Shown: positions 1 to 9,611, counted from the first letter of the stretch. The stretch is DNA of 37,728 bases from Candidatus Thorarchaeota archaeon (GCA_004524595.1 SDOA01000028.1:1-37728); one strand, 5' to 3'. The notes: generated by a model from the sequence alone, not told the origin. A program made the numbers and translations.

Positions 1-68
1 GTGTCACGGTCATCAAAAAAGTGTTTGAGCTGAAGTCGACGTTCGTATGCATGTGCTTTTGCACCCAT
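1..68 (-). CDS. Partial CDS, N-terminus of an unrecognised protein
   Basis: A minus-strand reading frame opens with ATG at 66-68 and stays open to the window edge, giving 22 codons that begin MGAKAHAYERRLQLKHFFDD. A Shine-Dalgarno-like AAGGAGTG (complement of 79-86) lies 10 bases before the ATG, which is the main reason for calling it. The peptide is basic and helix-prone. No family can be recognised from so short a piece. It is divergent from the subtilisin gene at 267. The 198 bases between them must hold both promoters. Confidence 0.5.
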   Translation of the reverse strand, partial: MGAKAHAYERRLQLKHFFDDRD

Positions 69-266
69 CTTTATTATACACTCCTTATCTATCATAGACG
101 CCAATGACGCCCATACATAACAATACACACTAATTATTTTGTGTTCATCTCTCGGTTTTTCCGAGTTATGTGATTTCTTGATAATCCATGATTTCAGTAG
201 TGGAAAGCAGGTAAGAAAAGCCTTATTTTGTTCTCGGATGCGTTTGGCGTAGAAGGATAGTTCACG

Positions 267-3164
267 ATGCGCGCAATTCATAGAGTCATTATTTCACTTC
301 TTATTCTTGTAACATTATTTCTCACGCCTAATACTGTTTGGGGGTCGACTACTACCTCAGATACTAGTAGATTTGGAGTGAGTGCCTCTCTTTTAGTTGC
401 AATCGCAGCATCTCAACCTAACGATATTCTTGCGGTCGTTGCGCAGTTTCCAATTGGGTCGACACCAGGAATGATGGTTGAGAGTATTTTGAGTTCAGGA
501 ATACCAAGCATAACAATTAGGCATGCATTCCATCTGATTCCCATGGTCTCACTATATATTGAGAGCAGGTGGGTGGAAGACTTGGTAACAAGAGTGGATA
601 TGATCGGTCTTACATTAGATGCTAAAAGAAAATTAGCTGTAGAAACTCCATATGAAGAATTCATTATTTCTTCTAACGGGGATGGATATACACACTTTAC
701 AAAGGTTATTGATGCTGAGAAGTTATGGGCTCAAGGAATAAATGGTAGTGGGATTGTAGTTGCGGTACTAGATAGTGGAGCAGATGGTGAACATCCGGAT
801 TTACAAAATAAAATAATTGATTTTAAAGATTATATTAACGATCGAGATGATAATGATCCTTCTGATGGAATGGATGCTTACGATGATAATGGTCATGGCA
901 CTGCCTGTGCGTGGAATGTTGCAGGTGATGGTTCTGCTAATGGTGGCGATTTCACTGGTGTCGCCCCAGGTGCAGACTTACTAATTATCAAGGTCCTAGA
1001 TGATGATGGCGCTGGCGACGATTCTGTAATTGCTCAAGGTATTGAATATGCTGTAGATAATGGTGCGGATATTATTAGCCTTAGTTTAGGCGGTTTTTGG
1101 GCAGATGAAACCTATTTAATTGAACCATCAGTTGTTGCGTGTAAACAGGCTGTGGAAGTTGGCATTTCTGTGGTCATTGCTGCTGGAAATTCCGGTCCAC
1201 AGGCATTTTCAATCAATTCCCCAGGTATTGTAGAAGAAGCAATAACTGTAGGTTCATCCACCAACGATAAAGGTGTGGTTGCATTCAGTAGTGTTGGACC
1301 AGTCCTGAGAACAATCGCAAAACCACTAGGGTATACAGCAAAACCTGACATTGTTGCTCCAGGCTATCAGGTAGTTTCAGGTCGCTCACAAGACGCGAAT
1401 CCCTACGAATACCTCTCATATAATGCATCAGAATTTCAAAATACATACACTCAATGGTCTGGCACTTCAGCATCCACACCTATTGTTGCAGGGGCAATCG
1501 CACTACTCGCACAGAATTATTCTCTTCTCACTCCTGAGGAGATAAAGACATCACTCATGTTTTCAGCGAAGGACCTCGCTCTCGACCCAATGGTTCAGGG
1601 ATGGGGTTTGATCAATGTGACTGCTGCATCACAAACCTTGGCAGAATATAGCCGAGATATAACAATAATGACTCCTAGGAGATTTCCAACTTTGCCATGG
1701 AGTAGCAAAGTATTGATTGTTGGTGATGATAGACAACCTCAAAATATAACAATTATCTCAACTCATTCAATTGGCACCTCAACAATTGCCATTAGCGGAA
1801 ATGCTAGTGAGTATATCAATACCAATGTTGAGCAAATTTCAGTTATCGCAGGATATTCACATTTTGGAATCTGGTTAGAAATCCCTAAGGATCTCCCATT
1901 GACTGAAGTAGGACAATACACAGGTCAGTTGGCTCTTATGAAAGATGATGAGACCATTACCTCAATCGATCTTAGATTTACAATAACTCTGTTTGGTGGT
2001 AGACTTATGGTCGATATGGAGCACCATGCAACAGGGCTACTTGAAGGTGATGTTGATGATCCATCATATTATGGATACTTTACTGAATACCTCAGAGGTC
2101 AGGGAGTTGTTCTCACAGAGTTCGGGAATCCTAATGCAAATCAGAGGAGCTATATAGACATTGGCACCTTATCAGCTGCGGATATCTTTATGATCATGGA
2201 CACTGAAACCGCTTATACATCTGATGAGATTTCAGCACTGCATGAATTTGTTGAAAACGGGGGAACTTTAATTGTACTGGCAGAATTTTGGGATGCAGCC
2301 ACCTCTCAAGCTTCTTATGCTATCGACGATTACAACCTTATTTTACAACCTTTTGGAATACAGTGTGAACGGAGAGGCATTGGTGTTGGCCCTGGAGAGT
2401 ATGGAGAAGTTTTTGGTCCGAGCACAGGTAGTATCGTGGAGAATGACACTTTGATGGAGGGTGTTGAGAGTCTCTACATTATTCTAGGAAGTACTCTATC
2501 TGTGAATTCATCAATTGCCAATGCACGGGGTTTATTCTGGGAGGACTCTGATAGGAACCATGCAATTGTAGCAACAGCGGAATATGGTTCTGGTCATGTT
2601 TATGTAATTGGAGATGGTTCAACTCTCTATGACGATATACTTTACGATGCAATCCAATTTGGAGCAGACAATCTCAGAATGCTGAGGAATCTAGCATCAG
2701 CAATTGTCCCTGATGCACCAAGAATCTATGATGTTATTCTTGAAAAAGGTGATTTTGGAGAGCCTGCGAATGTTACGGCTTTTGTCTTTGATGATGATCT
2801 TGATGTAGTATCGATGAGTATCATAGGCCCATTAGGAACAAACATCACGGGAAGTGTTACAGAGAGCTTGGGTTACAAATTCTCAACCACATTTGTCTTC
2901 AACAGTGGTGGCTTCTATTCATTTCGAGTTACTGCTATAGACGATGAGGGAAATGTAAAGATTTTCCAAAAAACAATTCTAGTTCCAGTTGATGCTGCAG
3001 AAGACTTCTTTGTCCAAGCAGTTACTTACTCACTTCTTGGAATAGTAGCATCTGGCATAATCTACGCAGGCTATCAAAGATATGGAGTCGGTCGAAGAGC
3101 TAAGAGAAGAGATGAAAGTGGTTATGAAGAGGAATGGGAAGTTCCTCCACCATCTATCGAATAG
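267..3164 (+). CDS. Secreted, membrane-anchored subtilisin-like serine protease (S8) with a GATase-like C-terminal domain
   Basis: Cell-surface serine protease of the subtilase family, 965 aa. It starts with a signal peptide (about residues 1-26), followed by a region of about 100 residues that could be an I9-type propeptide. The catalytic domain carries the full triad and oxyanion residue: Asp169 (in VLDSGADGEHPD), His210 (NGHGT), Asn308 (AAGNSGP) and Ser401 (SGTSASTP). Residues about 590-800 look like a class I amidotransferase/DUF4350-type fold (IFMIMDTETAYTSDE, then ENGGTLIVLAEFWD). A beta-rich Ig-like segment follows, then a membrane helix at about 914-936 and a basic, then acidic cytoplasmic tail. 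Start chosen at ATG 267, with AAGGAT about nine bases upstream. Its last 11 bases overlap the end of the convergent oxidoreductase gene. It is presumably a cell-wall or nutritional protease. The substrate is unknown. Confidence 0.9.
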   Translation: MRAIHRVIISLLILVTLFLTPNTVWGSTTTSDTSRFGVSASLLVAIAASQPNDILAVVAQFPIGSTPGMMVESILSSGIPSITIRHAFHLIPMVSLYIESRWVEDLVTRVDMIGLTLDAKRKLAVETPYEEFIISSNGDGYTHFTKVIDAEKLWAQGINGSGIVVAVLDSGADGEHPDLQNKIIDFKDYINDRDDNDPSDGMDAYDDNGHGTACAWNVAGDGSANGGDFTGVAPGADLLIIKVLDDDGAGDDSVIAQGIEYAVDNGADIISLSLGGFWADETYLIEPSVVACKQAVEVGISVVIAAGNSGPQAFSINSPGIVEEAITVGSSTNDKGVVAFSSVGPVLRTIAKPLGYTAKPDIVAPGYQVVSGRSQDANPYEYLSYNASEFQNTYTQWSGTSASTPIVAGAIALLAQNYSLLTPEEIKTSLMFSAKDLALDPMVQGWGLINVTAASQTLAEYSRDITIMTPRRFPTLPWSSKVLIVGDDRQPQNITIISTHSIGTSTIAISGNASEYINTNVEQISVIAGYSHFGIWLEIPKDLPLTEVGQYTGQLALMKDDETITSIDLRFTITLFGGRLMVDMEHHATGLLEGDVDDPSYYGYFTEYLRGQGVVLTEFGNPNANQRSYIDIGTLSAADIFMIMDTETAYTSDEISALHEFVENGGTLIVLAEFWDAATSQASYAIDDYNLILQPFGIQCERRGIGVGPGEYGEVFGPSTGSIVENDTLMEGVESLYIILGSTLSVNSSIANARGLFWEDSDRNHAIVATAEYGSGHVYVIGDGSTLYDDILYDAIQFGADNLRMLRNLASAIVPDAPRIYDVILEKGDFGEPANVTAFVFDDDLDVVSMSIIGPLGTNITGSVTESLGYKFSTTFVFNSGGFYSFRVTAIDDEGNVKIFQKTILVPVDAAEDFFVQAVTYSLLGIVASGIIYAGYQRYGVGRRAKRRDESGYEEEWEVPPPSIE

Positions 3165-4434
3165 GACCAAAGGTCTGCTCAAGATACTCTCTAAGCCTTT
3201 CGTGACGAGATTTAGAGATAGGTGCTTCTTTTAGAACTGCACCTGATTCAACTCGATCGAGAATCTCAAAACCAAGTCTTGCACCTAATCTTGCAGCAAT
3301 TACTTGACCTCCGATGAGGACGCCATTCTCATTAGTCACTAGAGCGATTTTCGAAAATTCATAGGGATCTTCGATGTAGTGAACCGAACTCTTTAGTCCA
3401 ACATTCTTTGCAGTAGTAGAAGAATGACCGATACAAACGATGTCTGTTCCGAAAATTCGATCATATTGCATCCGTATTGAAATATCAGAATAAAGTTTAG
3501 AGCCCCCAACTGCTGCAACACCAGCCTGCCGTCCTGCTCGAGCAGCTACACTACCTATTGGTAAGAGTAACTGCTTGTGGGTGAGTGGATCGTTCATCTC
3601 AACACAATCCCCTACAGCATATATGTCATCTTGAGACGTTTCCATTCGTTCATTGATGATGATACCGCCCAATTCACCAATTTTTAAACCGATTTGTTTA
3701 GCTAATCCAACATTAGGTTTCACTCCGGTCATGAAGATAGCCGCATCTACTTCGAGATGTTCATCTGCAAGCAAGAGACCTTCTACCTTATTGCTACCAA
3801 GCACTTTCGAAGGTTCTTCACCTTTATGGATAATCAGAGTTTTTGGTAGTCTTGAGAGCAGTTCTTCGCTCATTGGACCCTCTAGCTGACGACGCATTAT
3901 ACGTGAACGAATAATCAGATGGGTCATCTTGCCAAGCTCAAGAAGCCGCTCAGCAGTTTCAAGGCCACTAAAACCAGCACCAATAATTGCAACAGCATTC
4001 ATATCCGATAATTGTTCCCCAATCTTATGCGTATCAGCAATTGTTTGTATTGTAAATACACCGGGTAATTCTATTCCTGGGATAGAGGGCACATTGGGTA
4101 TTCCACCGGTTGCTAAAATCAGACGATCATAATCTATTCTAGAAGAACCTCGTGGTCCTTTGACATCTATCGTGTGACTGTCTGGATCGATTTTGATAAC
4201 AGACGTTCCAGATAGGACATGAATCCTCTTCTTTTCCAATGCATCAAACGACCAGTCTTTGATATCAAGCTCATCAGTATCGGGAAACTCTAAAGCAAGG
4301 GAGACTCCTGGCTTTCTATGAGCCTCCTCAATCTCTTCAGTGATTATTGTGATGTTAGCCTTCGCGTCAAACATTCTGGCAGCAATGGCTGCAGATACTC
4401 CACCAGGACCGTATCCGACAATGACTATGTTCAT
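3154..4434 (-). CDS. FAD/NAD(P)-dependent pyridine nucleotide-disulfide oxidoreductase (NADH oxidase/CoA-disulfide reductase-like)
   Basis: Two-dinucleotide-binding flavoprotein of 426 aa, probably cytoplasmic. The N-terminus has the FAD Rossmann motif GYGPGG (residues 7-12). A central NAD(P) motif IIGAGFSGLE follows at about residue 150. A flavin-contact motif IYAVGDC and a C-terminal dimerisation-like domain (YDRIFGTDIVCIGHS onward) complete the class I/III disulfide-reductase architecture. The redox Cys expected near residue 43 in CoA-disulfide reductases and NADH oxidases is not seen; that stretch reads HRKPGVSLALEF. It may therefore be a ferredoxin/rubredoxin-type reductase or another reductase. 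GAGGT lies upstream of the ATG. The gene begins 12 bases after the subtilisin gene ends, so the two are probably one transcript, an odd pairing. Confidence 0.85.
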   Translation of the reverse strand: MNIVIVGYGPGGVSAAIAARMFDAKANITIITEEIEEAHRKPGVSLALEFPDTDELDIKDWSFDALEKKRIHVLSGTSVIKIDPDSHTIDVKGPRGSSRIDYDRLILATGGIPNVPSIPGIELPGVFTIQTIADTHKIGEQLSDMNAVAIIGAGFSGLETAERLLELGKMTHLIIRSRIMRRQLEGPMSEELLSRLPKTLIIHKGEEPSKVLGSNKVEGLLLADEHLEVDAAIFMTGVKPNVGLAKQIGLKIGELGGIIINERMETSQDDIYAVGDCVEMNDPLTHKQLLLPIGSVAARAGRQAGVAAVGGSKLYSDISIRMQYDRIFGTDIVCIGHSSTTAKNVGLKSSVHYIEDPYEFSKIALVTNENGVLIGGQVIAARLGARLGFEILDRVESGAVLKEAPISKSRHERLREYLEQTFGPIR

Positions 4435-4446
4435 CTCTTTACCTCT

Positions 4447-7400
4447 TCATTTTTTCATTCGTTTAATTGCAAATATTACGACCAATCCAGAAACAGCCGC
4501 AATTATACCTACAATGACTAGAGTATTATCCTCGATGATAAGTAGTGTTGCAAATTGCAATTGTGCTATTGTGATGGTGTTACCTTTGGCAATTGCATAT
4601 ACATTATATGAACCCGGGGCAAACCCAGACGGTGCAATAACAAATTTATATACACCAGCACCATAGAGCGTGAAATTCCGCCATACTCCTGAGGAATGCT
4701 CAAAACCAATCATTACTTCTGAAGCCAATTCATATCTTTCAAGAGTGATCTCTCCTGTTATCTTTTCATCAATTAGAAGACCTATTCTAATGACGGACTT
4801 ATCAAGGACCGCACTAGAAAATCGTACAAAATTGCTGATAGGTCCAGATAACATGACTAGAGGAGAGATAATTGATTGACTTTCTGATGTCACATTAAAC
4901 AATAGACTAGAAATATACTCAGTGAAGACAATGTCTAAATCAATACTGAGTTCAATATTGTTAGTCATTGAAATGATTGACGAGTTCAGTGAGTTGAGAA
5001 CTCCATCAACAATGCTGAGACCAACAGACCTGTCTTCAACAGACGAATCCCTATCATATGTCGAAATTGCGATATGTAAATCATCACCCTCAGAATCAAT
5101 TACCAAAGAGTTGATCATTGGTCTCCATGTATTAGTAAGACTGGCTTGACCAGTGGAATCAATGTAGTTCATTGTGGCGTTGTGCGTAGATATGACGACG
5201 CTTCCTCGGGTTACGTCATTAAAGCCCATGACCTTCACAAATGTAGATGTTGAATCAATCCACCAAAATCCACCCAATGTTGACACTTCATAACTAGAAC
5301 CAGTCCATTCGTATATCTCTAGAATACTAGAGGTAAGATTCAATAGAATATCAGCACCATTGATACCTGTGGAAGGAGTCGAATCTGAGTCCCACTCGAT
5401 GCTGAGCATATTTTCTCCTGAAAAATCACTAGGTGATGTGGTTGTGATTGAGAAGACCAAATCTCTGGTCTGCTGAAAGACTTTTACTGACCGAATATCA
5501 AGTTCAGATGCAATATCATTATCTTCTGGATCACTCACGAGTGTATCCACAACTGACCAATCAGATTGTAATGAATTCAACAGCATGGTTTCATTGAGCA
5601 CATGCATTACTGAGTGCACTGCATTACATAATCCATGACCAAAATCAGCAACTGCAATATCGTGATGTGCTGCTAGCCCTCCAGCTCCGTTAACAAGCGC
5701 AGAGTAAGTTCTCCAGGAGTTATCATTTCCTTCTGCTTGGAGGATTAGAGCTAAAGTTCCTGCAACATGCGGACACGCCATACTTGTACCGTCTTTTTGA
5801 GCCCAGAGACTGCTTAGACTATTTCGTGCAGCTGTAATTGATACACCAGGTGCAGCAATATTAGGTTTCATAGCTCCATCGATTCTAGGTCCCTTACTTG
5901 ATGATGACGTGATGCTCTTCGTCGTTTCAGAATAAGATGATACAGCAAATGCAAAGTCAGATGTGGCTGGCGAACTTATTGTGTGGAAGTTGTCAGTCTG
6001 GTTGAAAAACTCCAGGTAAGAGGTTTCCCAATAACCATCCCAAGCATAACAATCGACCATAATATTGGCACCAGAAGGATTTTCTATAATCACATCCCAT
6101 GTTCCGTCCATCCAGTCATGATCTGATGTAGAAACCTGTACAATCACATTATTCATTCCTCTGGGACTAGTTTCGCAGAAGACATAGGCAGAGAGTGTTT
6201 CTTCTGCAAGTGCAAATGCATTTCCAACAATCTCAGAATATGTTCCAAGAATGATAGGCTCACCAGCGGGAGGAGATAAAATGATATTTTCATCCAGATC
6301 TGATGAATGCCAGAGAAGACTCAGATAGGAGTATTGCTCCTCATTATCGACATCGAGTAGAACTGCACTACTTCCACTAGAGGGTACACTAAATCGCGCA
6401 TGTTTATTTTTACCTCCAAGATTTCCAGCTGCAGCTGTTGATAATACGCCATGTTTTAGAAATGCTTCAGTGACAGCCAGATCTTCGGGGTCGGTACCAT
6501 CAAGAAACCCAAGATAAGAAGAAAATGACATATTGATGACATCTGCATCATTTTCAACTGCAAAACTAATTCCATCAATAATGTCCGCAGAAGTAAGTGG
6601 ACTTCGAATAATAATCAGGTCAGCCCCAGGAGCTACTCCAACAAATGAAGTCATTCCAATTTGCCCTCCTGCAATAGTAGATGCAACATGAGTTCCATGA
6701 CCACTATTGTTGGAATCTCCAATCGATACAGCTTGAGTGAGATTCACACCACGCACATAAACTACAGATGAAAACTGATCATAAAGTACCGATACTTTCG
6801 AGATGTTCAGAATGACTGCTTTATCAGTCACTAAGTCAATGAACCCATCATCATCTGCATCAAAGCCACCAATCCAGCGATCACCATTTGCATAGTTAAA
6901 CCCACTAACCCCATCTACATTGAGGTACATATAATTTGATGCATATTCGAAAAAGCCACCACTTAATGCACCTGTTGCGCGAATCGGTCCTTCATTGATA
7001 TCTGCGATTCCATTACCGTTCAGATCAATATAGTAATCCGATTCTAGTTCTAGGAAATCAAATTCTGCGTCATAAGCACGCCAGAATGATGGGTGGAGCC
7101 AATGCGCTCCAGTATCAATGACAGCCACCGTAACCCCAGAACCATCAATACTCTGGTCATCTCGTTGAAGATTGTTCCAAACATCATCAGCACGGATTTC
7201 TGGAACAGATGAGATTAGAGACGGAATATATTGTTTGTTAGCTGATGTAGCTCGAATGAGGCCCATACTGGTAATATCAATGAAACTGTTTGAATTTCGA
7301 ATAATAGCTGAGTAGATTCTTCCTACATTGATAACAGAGGAACCGCGTCGAACGAATTCTATCCCTGCAGCCTCAACTTGACATATCTCAGATTCAGAAA

Positions 7401-7593
7401 GTTCATTAGAAAATTCCAAGAGCGCGCTTGAACCAGATTCCTGATTTGCCATGATGTCCATCTTAAGTCTAGTTTCTATCAATGAAGATGGCTCAACAAG
7501 CTCGGAAGGACCAGACGTGATTGTCACTGTGATATTTGAGCCTGTTATTGTTGACAACAGTAATATTGTTAGTAGTAAGCAATGGCGATACAT
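4447..7593 (-). CDS. Secreted, membrane-anchored subtilisin-like serine protease (S8), second copy
   Basis: Large extracellular subtilase, 1048 aa from the ATG at 7593. That ATG is preferred because GAGGG lies eight bases upstream and the signal peptide then starts directly (MYRHCLLLTILLL). A TTG at 7623 would add ten residues. The triad is Asp160 (VIDTGAHWLHP), His299 (SGHGTHVA) and Ser604 (GTSMACPH), with oxyanion Asn391 (AAGNLGGK). About 140 residues sit between Asp and His and carry Asp/Asn-rich calcium-type loops (DLNGNGIADINE, DADDDGFIDL). Another large beta-rich insertion sits between Asn and Ser. The C-terminal half is a beta-sandwich-rich stalk ending in a membrane helix (about 1027-1044) and a short Lys/Arg tail. 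It is closely related to the subtilisin at 16587-19262. It is co-transcribed with the downstream oxidoreductase. Confidence 0.9.
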   Translation of the reverse strand: MYRHCLLLTILLLSTITGSNITVTITSGPSELVEPSSLIETRLKMDIMANQESGSSALLEFSNELSESEICQVEAAGIEFVRRGSSVINVGRIYSAIIRNSNSFIDITSMGLIRATSANKQYIPSLISSVPEIRADDVWNNLQRDDQSIDGSGVTVAVIDTGAHWLHPSFWRAYDAEFDFLELESDYYIDLNGNGIADINEGPIRATGALSGGFFEYASNYMYLNVDGVSGFNYANGDRWIGGFDADDDGFIDLVTDKAVILNISKVSVLYDQFSSVVYVRGVNLTQAVSIGDSNNSGHGTHVASTIAGGQIGMTSFVGVAPGADLIIIRSPLTSADIIDGISFAVENDADVINMSFSSYLGFLDGTDPEDLAVTEAFLKHGVLSTAAAGNLGGKNKHARFSVPSSGSSAVLLDVDNEEQYSYLSLLWHSSDLDENIILSPPAGEPIILGTYSEIVGNAFALAEETLSAYVFCETSPRGMNNVIVQVSTSDHDWMDGTWDVIIENPSGANIMVDCYAWDGYWETSYLEFFNQTDNFHTISSPATSDFAFAVSSYSETTKSITSSSSKGPRIDGAMKPNIAAPGVSITAARNSLSSLWAQKDGTSMACPHVAGTLALILQAEGNDNSWRTYSALVNGAGGLAAHHDIAVADFGHGLCNAVHSVMHVLNETMLLNSLQSDWSVVDTLVSDPEDNDIASELDIRSVKVFQQTRDLVFSITTTSPSDFSGENMLSIEWDSDSTPSTGINGADILLNLTSSILEIYEWTGSSYEVSTLGGFWWIDSTSTFVKVMGFNDVTRGSVVISTHNATMNYIDSTGQASLTNTWRPMINSLVIDSEGDDLHIAISTYDRDSSVEDRSVGLSIVDGVLNSLNSSIISMTNNIELSIDLDIVFTEYISSLLFNVTSESQSIISPLVMLSGPISNFVRFSSAVLDKSVIRIGLLIDEKITGEITLERYELASEVMIGFEHSSGVWRNFTLYGAGVYKFVIAPSGFAPGSYNVYAIAKGNTITIAQLQFATLLIIEDNTLVIVGIIAAVSGLVVIFAIKRMKK

Positions 7594-7781
7594 CGATGTC
7601 CCTCGGCTTGACTGTTCTCTCAATTCTTGACCACACCTTGATATGCTTTACCTTTAGGATAAAATGGGGAATAATTGGTTATGTTATGATTTTAGGTGAA
7701 TAGATGCGATACATGTCCTCATTCATTTTTTTTTATTCTGAACAAAGACACGCTCAATGACCAAAACAACCAATACGATAT
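7594..7781. other. Divergent intergenic region
   Basis: AT-rich spacer between the minus-strand subtilisin and the plus-strand GTPase cluster. It should hold both promoters, but I could not single out a convincing TATA box for either direction. It contains a run of nine T (7726-7734). No RNA gene or repeat was recognised. The ORF of ten codons from ATG 7757 is too short to support. Confidence 0.5.
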
Positions 7782-7940
7782 TTGATTAAAAGAAAAGACA
7801 GTAAAAAAACGAGTAAGAAACATGTGATTACAAGGTTTGAAGGATGTGGTGAAGATGAAAGAATTGCTAATACATTGGAGATAGTAGTTGGTATGTATTT
7901 TAATAATGGATTACTCTTGTTTATGGAGAAAGAACAATGA
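7782..7940 (+). CDS. Candidate small protein (52 aa, or 38 aa from GTG 7824), overlapping the GTPase start
   Basis: This reading frame runs from TTG 7782 (or GTG 7824) to a TGA at 7938-7940. The stop overlaps the ATG of the GTPase gene in the ATGA arrangement typical of translational coupling. The translation is a very basic N-terminus (MIKRKDSKKTSKK) followed by a mixed hydrophobic part (HVITRFEGCGEDERIANTLE, then IVVGMYFNNGLLLF), which reads like real protein rather than noise. There is no clear ribosome site before either start. The 5' end may therefore be wrong, or the gene may be translated without a leader. Family unknown. The call rests on the overlap and on composition only. Confidence 0.4.
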   Translation: MIKRKDSKKTSKKHVITRFEGCGEDERIANTLEIVVGMYFNNGLLLFMEKEQ

Positions 7941-9601
7941 CATCTGTCGAAGATATTCTGAAAATTCTTCAAAATGGAGAGAGTCGACATACAGAATTCA
8001 AGCGTAGACTTACTAAGACAGATTTAAAGAAAGAGAGGCGTGAAAGGCTTGTTACGAGAATAAAGTACATGACATGTGAGAATCCGTTTGAGGGTCTCTT
8101 TCTCATCGGTATTGAAGACATAGGAGGGGAAAAGTGGGATATTCATGGTATTTCTGAATCCAGTCTTAAGACAGCTGAGGGGATTCTCAATGAACTCTGT
8201 GAAGAAGCTTCAGTTGAGATAGTGGAAGAAGAACGCGTTGAAACTCCAAAGGGATTTGTTGGAATCTATCTTTTGAAACGATTGGCGACACCAGAAATAA
8301 AAGAAACCTGCTCTGTGAACATTGCAGGGCGTGTCAACTCAGGCAAATCAAGTTTGATCGGAGCATTAGTAACAGGTAGACCAGATGATGGGAAAGGGAG
8401 TGCTAGATCATTTCTCCTCACACATCCACAGGAAATCACTAGAGGGCAGACTGCAGATATTCATCTCAGTTTTATGGGATTTGATGGACAGGGGCAAGTG
8501 CTCCATTTGGAAAATCCTCTAAGCAAAGAAGAGTCTGCTCGCATACTAGACCAATCAGAGAGAATAGTCACATTTTTCGATGCACCTGGTCATCGTGAAT
8601 ATAGTAAAACTATGATTCGAAGTATACTCGGAGCAGATGCACAATACGGTCTTGTGCTGGTTCCGGGTCCTGAAGAATCATATCTTATTGCTCAGGAAGA
8701 AGAAAGAACTGGAATCCCCAGACTAGATGAAATAACGAGAGAGCATCTGATATTGATGGCAAATCAACAGGCCCCTTTTTTGGTTGTCATTTCTAAAATC
8801 GACAAGACGAGACCAGATGAATTGGATCTTGTGTTTAACGTGCTTCGAAAGAGCCTAAAAGATATTGGCAAGATACCAATATTTGTAAGATCACTTGATG
8901 ATGTCTACCCAGTGGTCAAGGAAATTAGTCATGGAGTCATCGTCCCAGTGCTACCAATGTCAGCGCTTGATCTAGAATCATTGAAGGTACTGATAGAACT
9001 TCTGAAGAGCGTACCGTCCAATTCAAAAACCAAAACCCTCACAGATTCAGCACGAGCATATGTTGATAAAGTGTACAGAGGTATTAAAGGAACAAATGTT
9101 GTTGTCACGGGCACAGTAAAATCAGGCGTATTCAAACAGGGTCAAAATGTCTTAGTTGGACCTGATAAAAACAAGATATTTCATGAGGGGCGATTGTTCA
9201 GCATTGAGATGTTTAAAAGTCGAATCAGTACTGTGAAAGCAGGAGACTTGTTCGGGTTTGATATAAAAGATGTTGACAAACACATTATCCGACGAGGGCA
9301 AATTATAACTGACCCTCATGAGAGAATAAGAAGCTGTAAAGAATTCGAAGCCAACATTGTAGTGACTCGACATCCCACTAAAATTTCTGTTGGGTACTCA
9401 CCCGTCTTACAAGCACATACTATTCAACAGACAGTAATCTTGAAGAAAATTTACGATGCGGAATATCTTAGTGTTGGAGATTTTGCGCGAGTGAGGTTAG
9501 AATTCCTAATGGCTCCGGAAGCAATAGGAGTCGAAGACAAAATCGTTTTGCGAGAAGCAAATACAAGAGCAATAGGAACTGTCGTTGAAATATTAAACTA
9601 G
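7937..9601 (+). CDS. GTPBP1-like translational GTPase with N-terminal AlbA_2-like domain
   Basis: Cytoplasmic GTPase of the elongation-factor superfamily, 554 aa, close to the archaeal/eukaryotic GTPBP1 group. Residues about 10-100 resemble the AlbA_2/Schlafen-type nucleic-acid-binding fold (HTEFKRRL, then GLFLIGIED and IHGIS). The G domain follows: G1 GRVNSGKSS (131-139), a switch I-like region near TRGQTADIH, G3 DAPGH (215-219) and G4 SKID (286-289, Ser replacing the usual Asn). EF-Tu-like beta-barrel domains 2 and 3 complete it, ending GTVVEIL. GTPBP1 relatives in animals act in ribosome rescue and mRNA turnover, so a ribosome-linked role is inferred here. ATG chosen because GGAG lies about eight bases upstream. 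It overlaps the small candidate ORF before it and ends ten bases before a convergent gene. Confidence 0.88.
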   Translation: MTSVEDILKILQNGESRHTEFKRRLTKTDLKKERRERLVTRIKYMTCENPFEGLFLIGIEDIGGEKWDIHGISESSLKTAEGILNELCEEASVEIVEEERVETPKGFVGIYLLKRLATPEIKETCSVNIAGRVNSGKSSLIGALVTGRPDDGKGSARSFLLTHPQEITRGQTADIHLSFMGFDGQGQVLHLENPLSKEESARILDQSERIVTFFDAPGHREYSKTMIRSILGADAQYGLVLVPGPEESYLIAQEEERTGIPRLDEITREHLILMANQQAPFLVVISKIDKTRPDELDLVFNVLRKSLKDIGKIPIFVRSLDDVYPVVKEISHGVIVPVLPMSALDLESLKVLIELLKSVPSNSKTKTLTDSARAYVDKVYRGIKGTNVVVTGTVKSGVFKQGQNVLVGPDKNKIFHEGRLFSIEMFKSRISTVKAGDLFGFDIKDVDKHIIRRGQIITDPHERIRSCKEFEANIVVTRHPTKISVGYSPVLQAHTIQQTVILKKIYDAEYLSVGDFARVRLEFLMAPEAIGVEDKIVLREANTRAIGTVVEILN

Positions 9602-9611
9602 AATTGATGTT

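Noticed and set aside
151..165. CTCGG/CCGAG hairpin with a T5 loop
   Set aside because: Only five base pairs, no T-run after it, and not at a gene end. Could be chance.
4340..4666. Plus-strand frame of 108 codons over the junction of the oxidoreductase and subtilisin genes
   Set aside because: It lies antisense to the ends of two well-supported genes and resembles nothing; a shadow frame.
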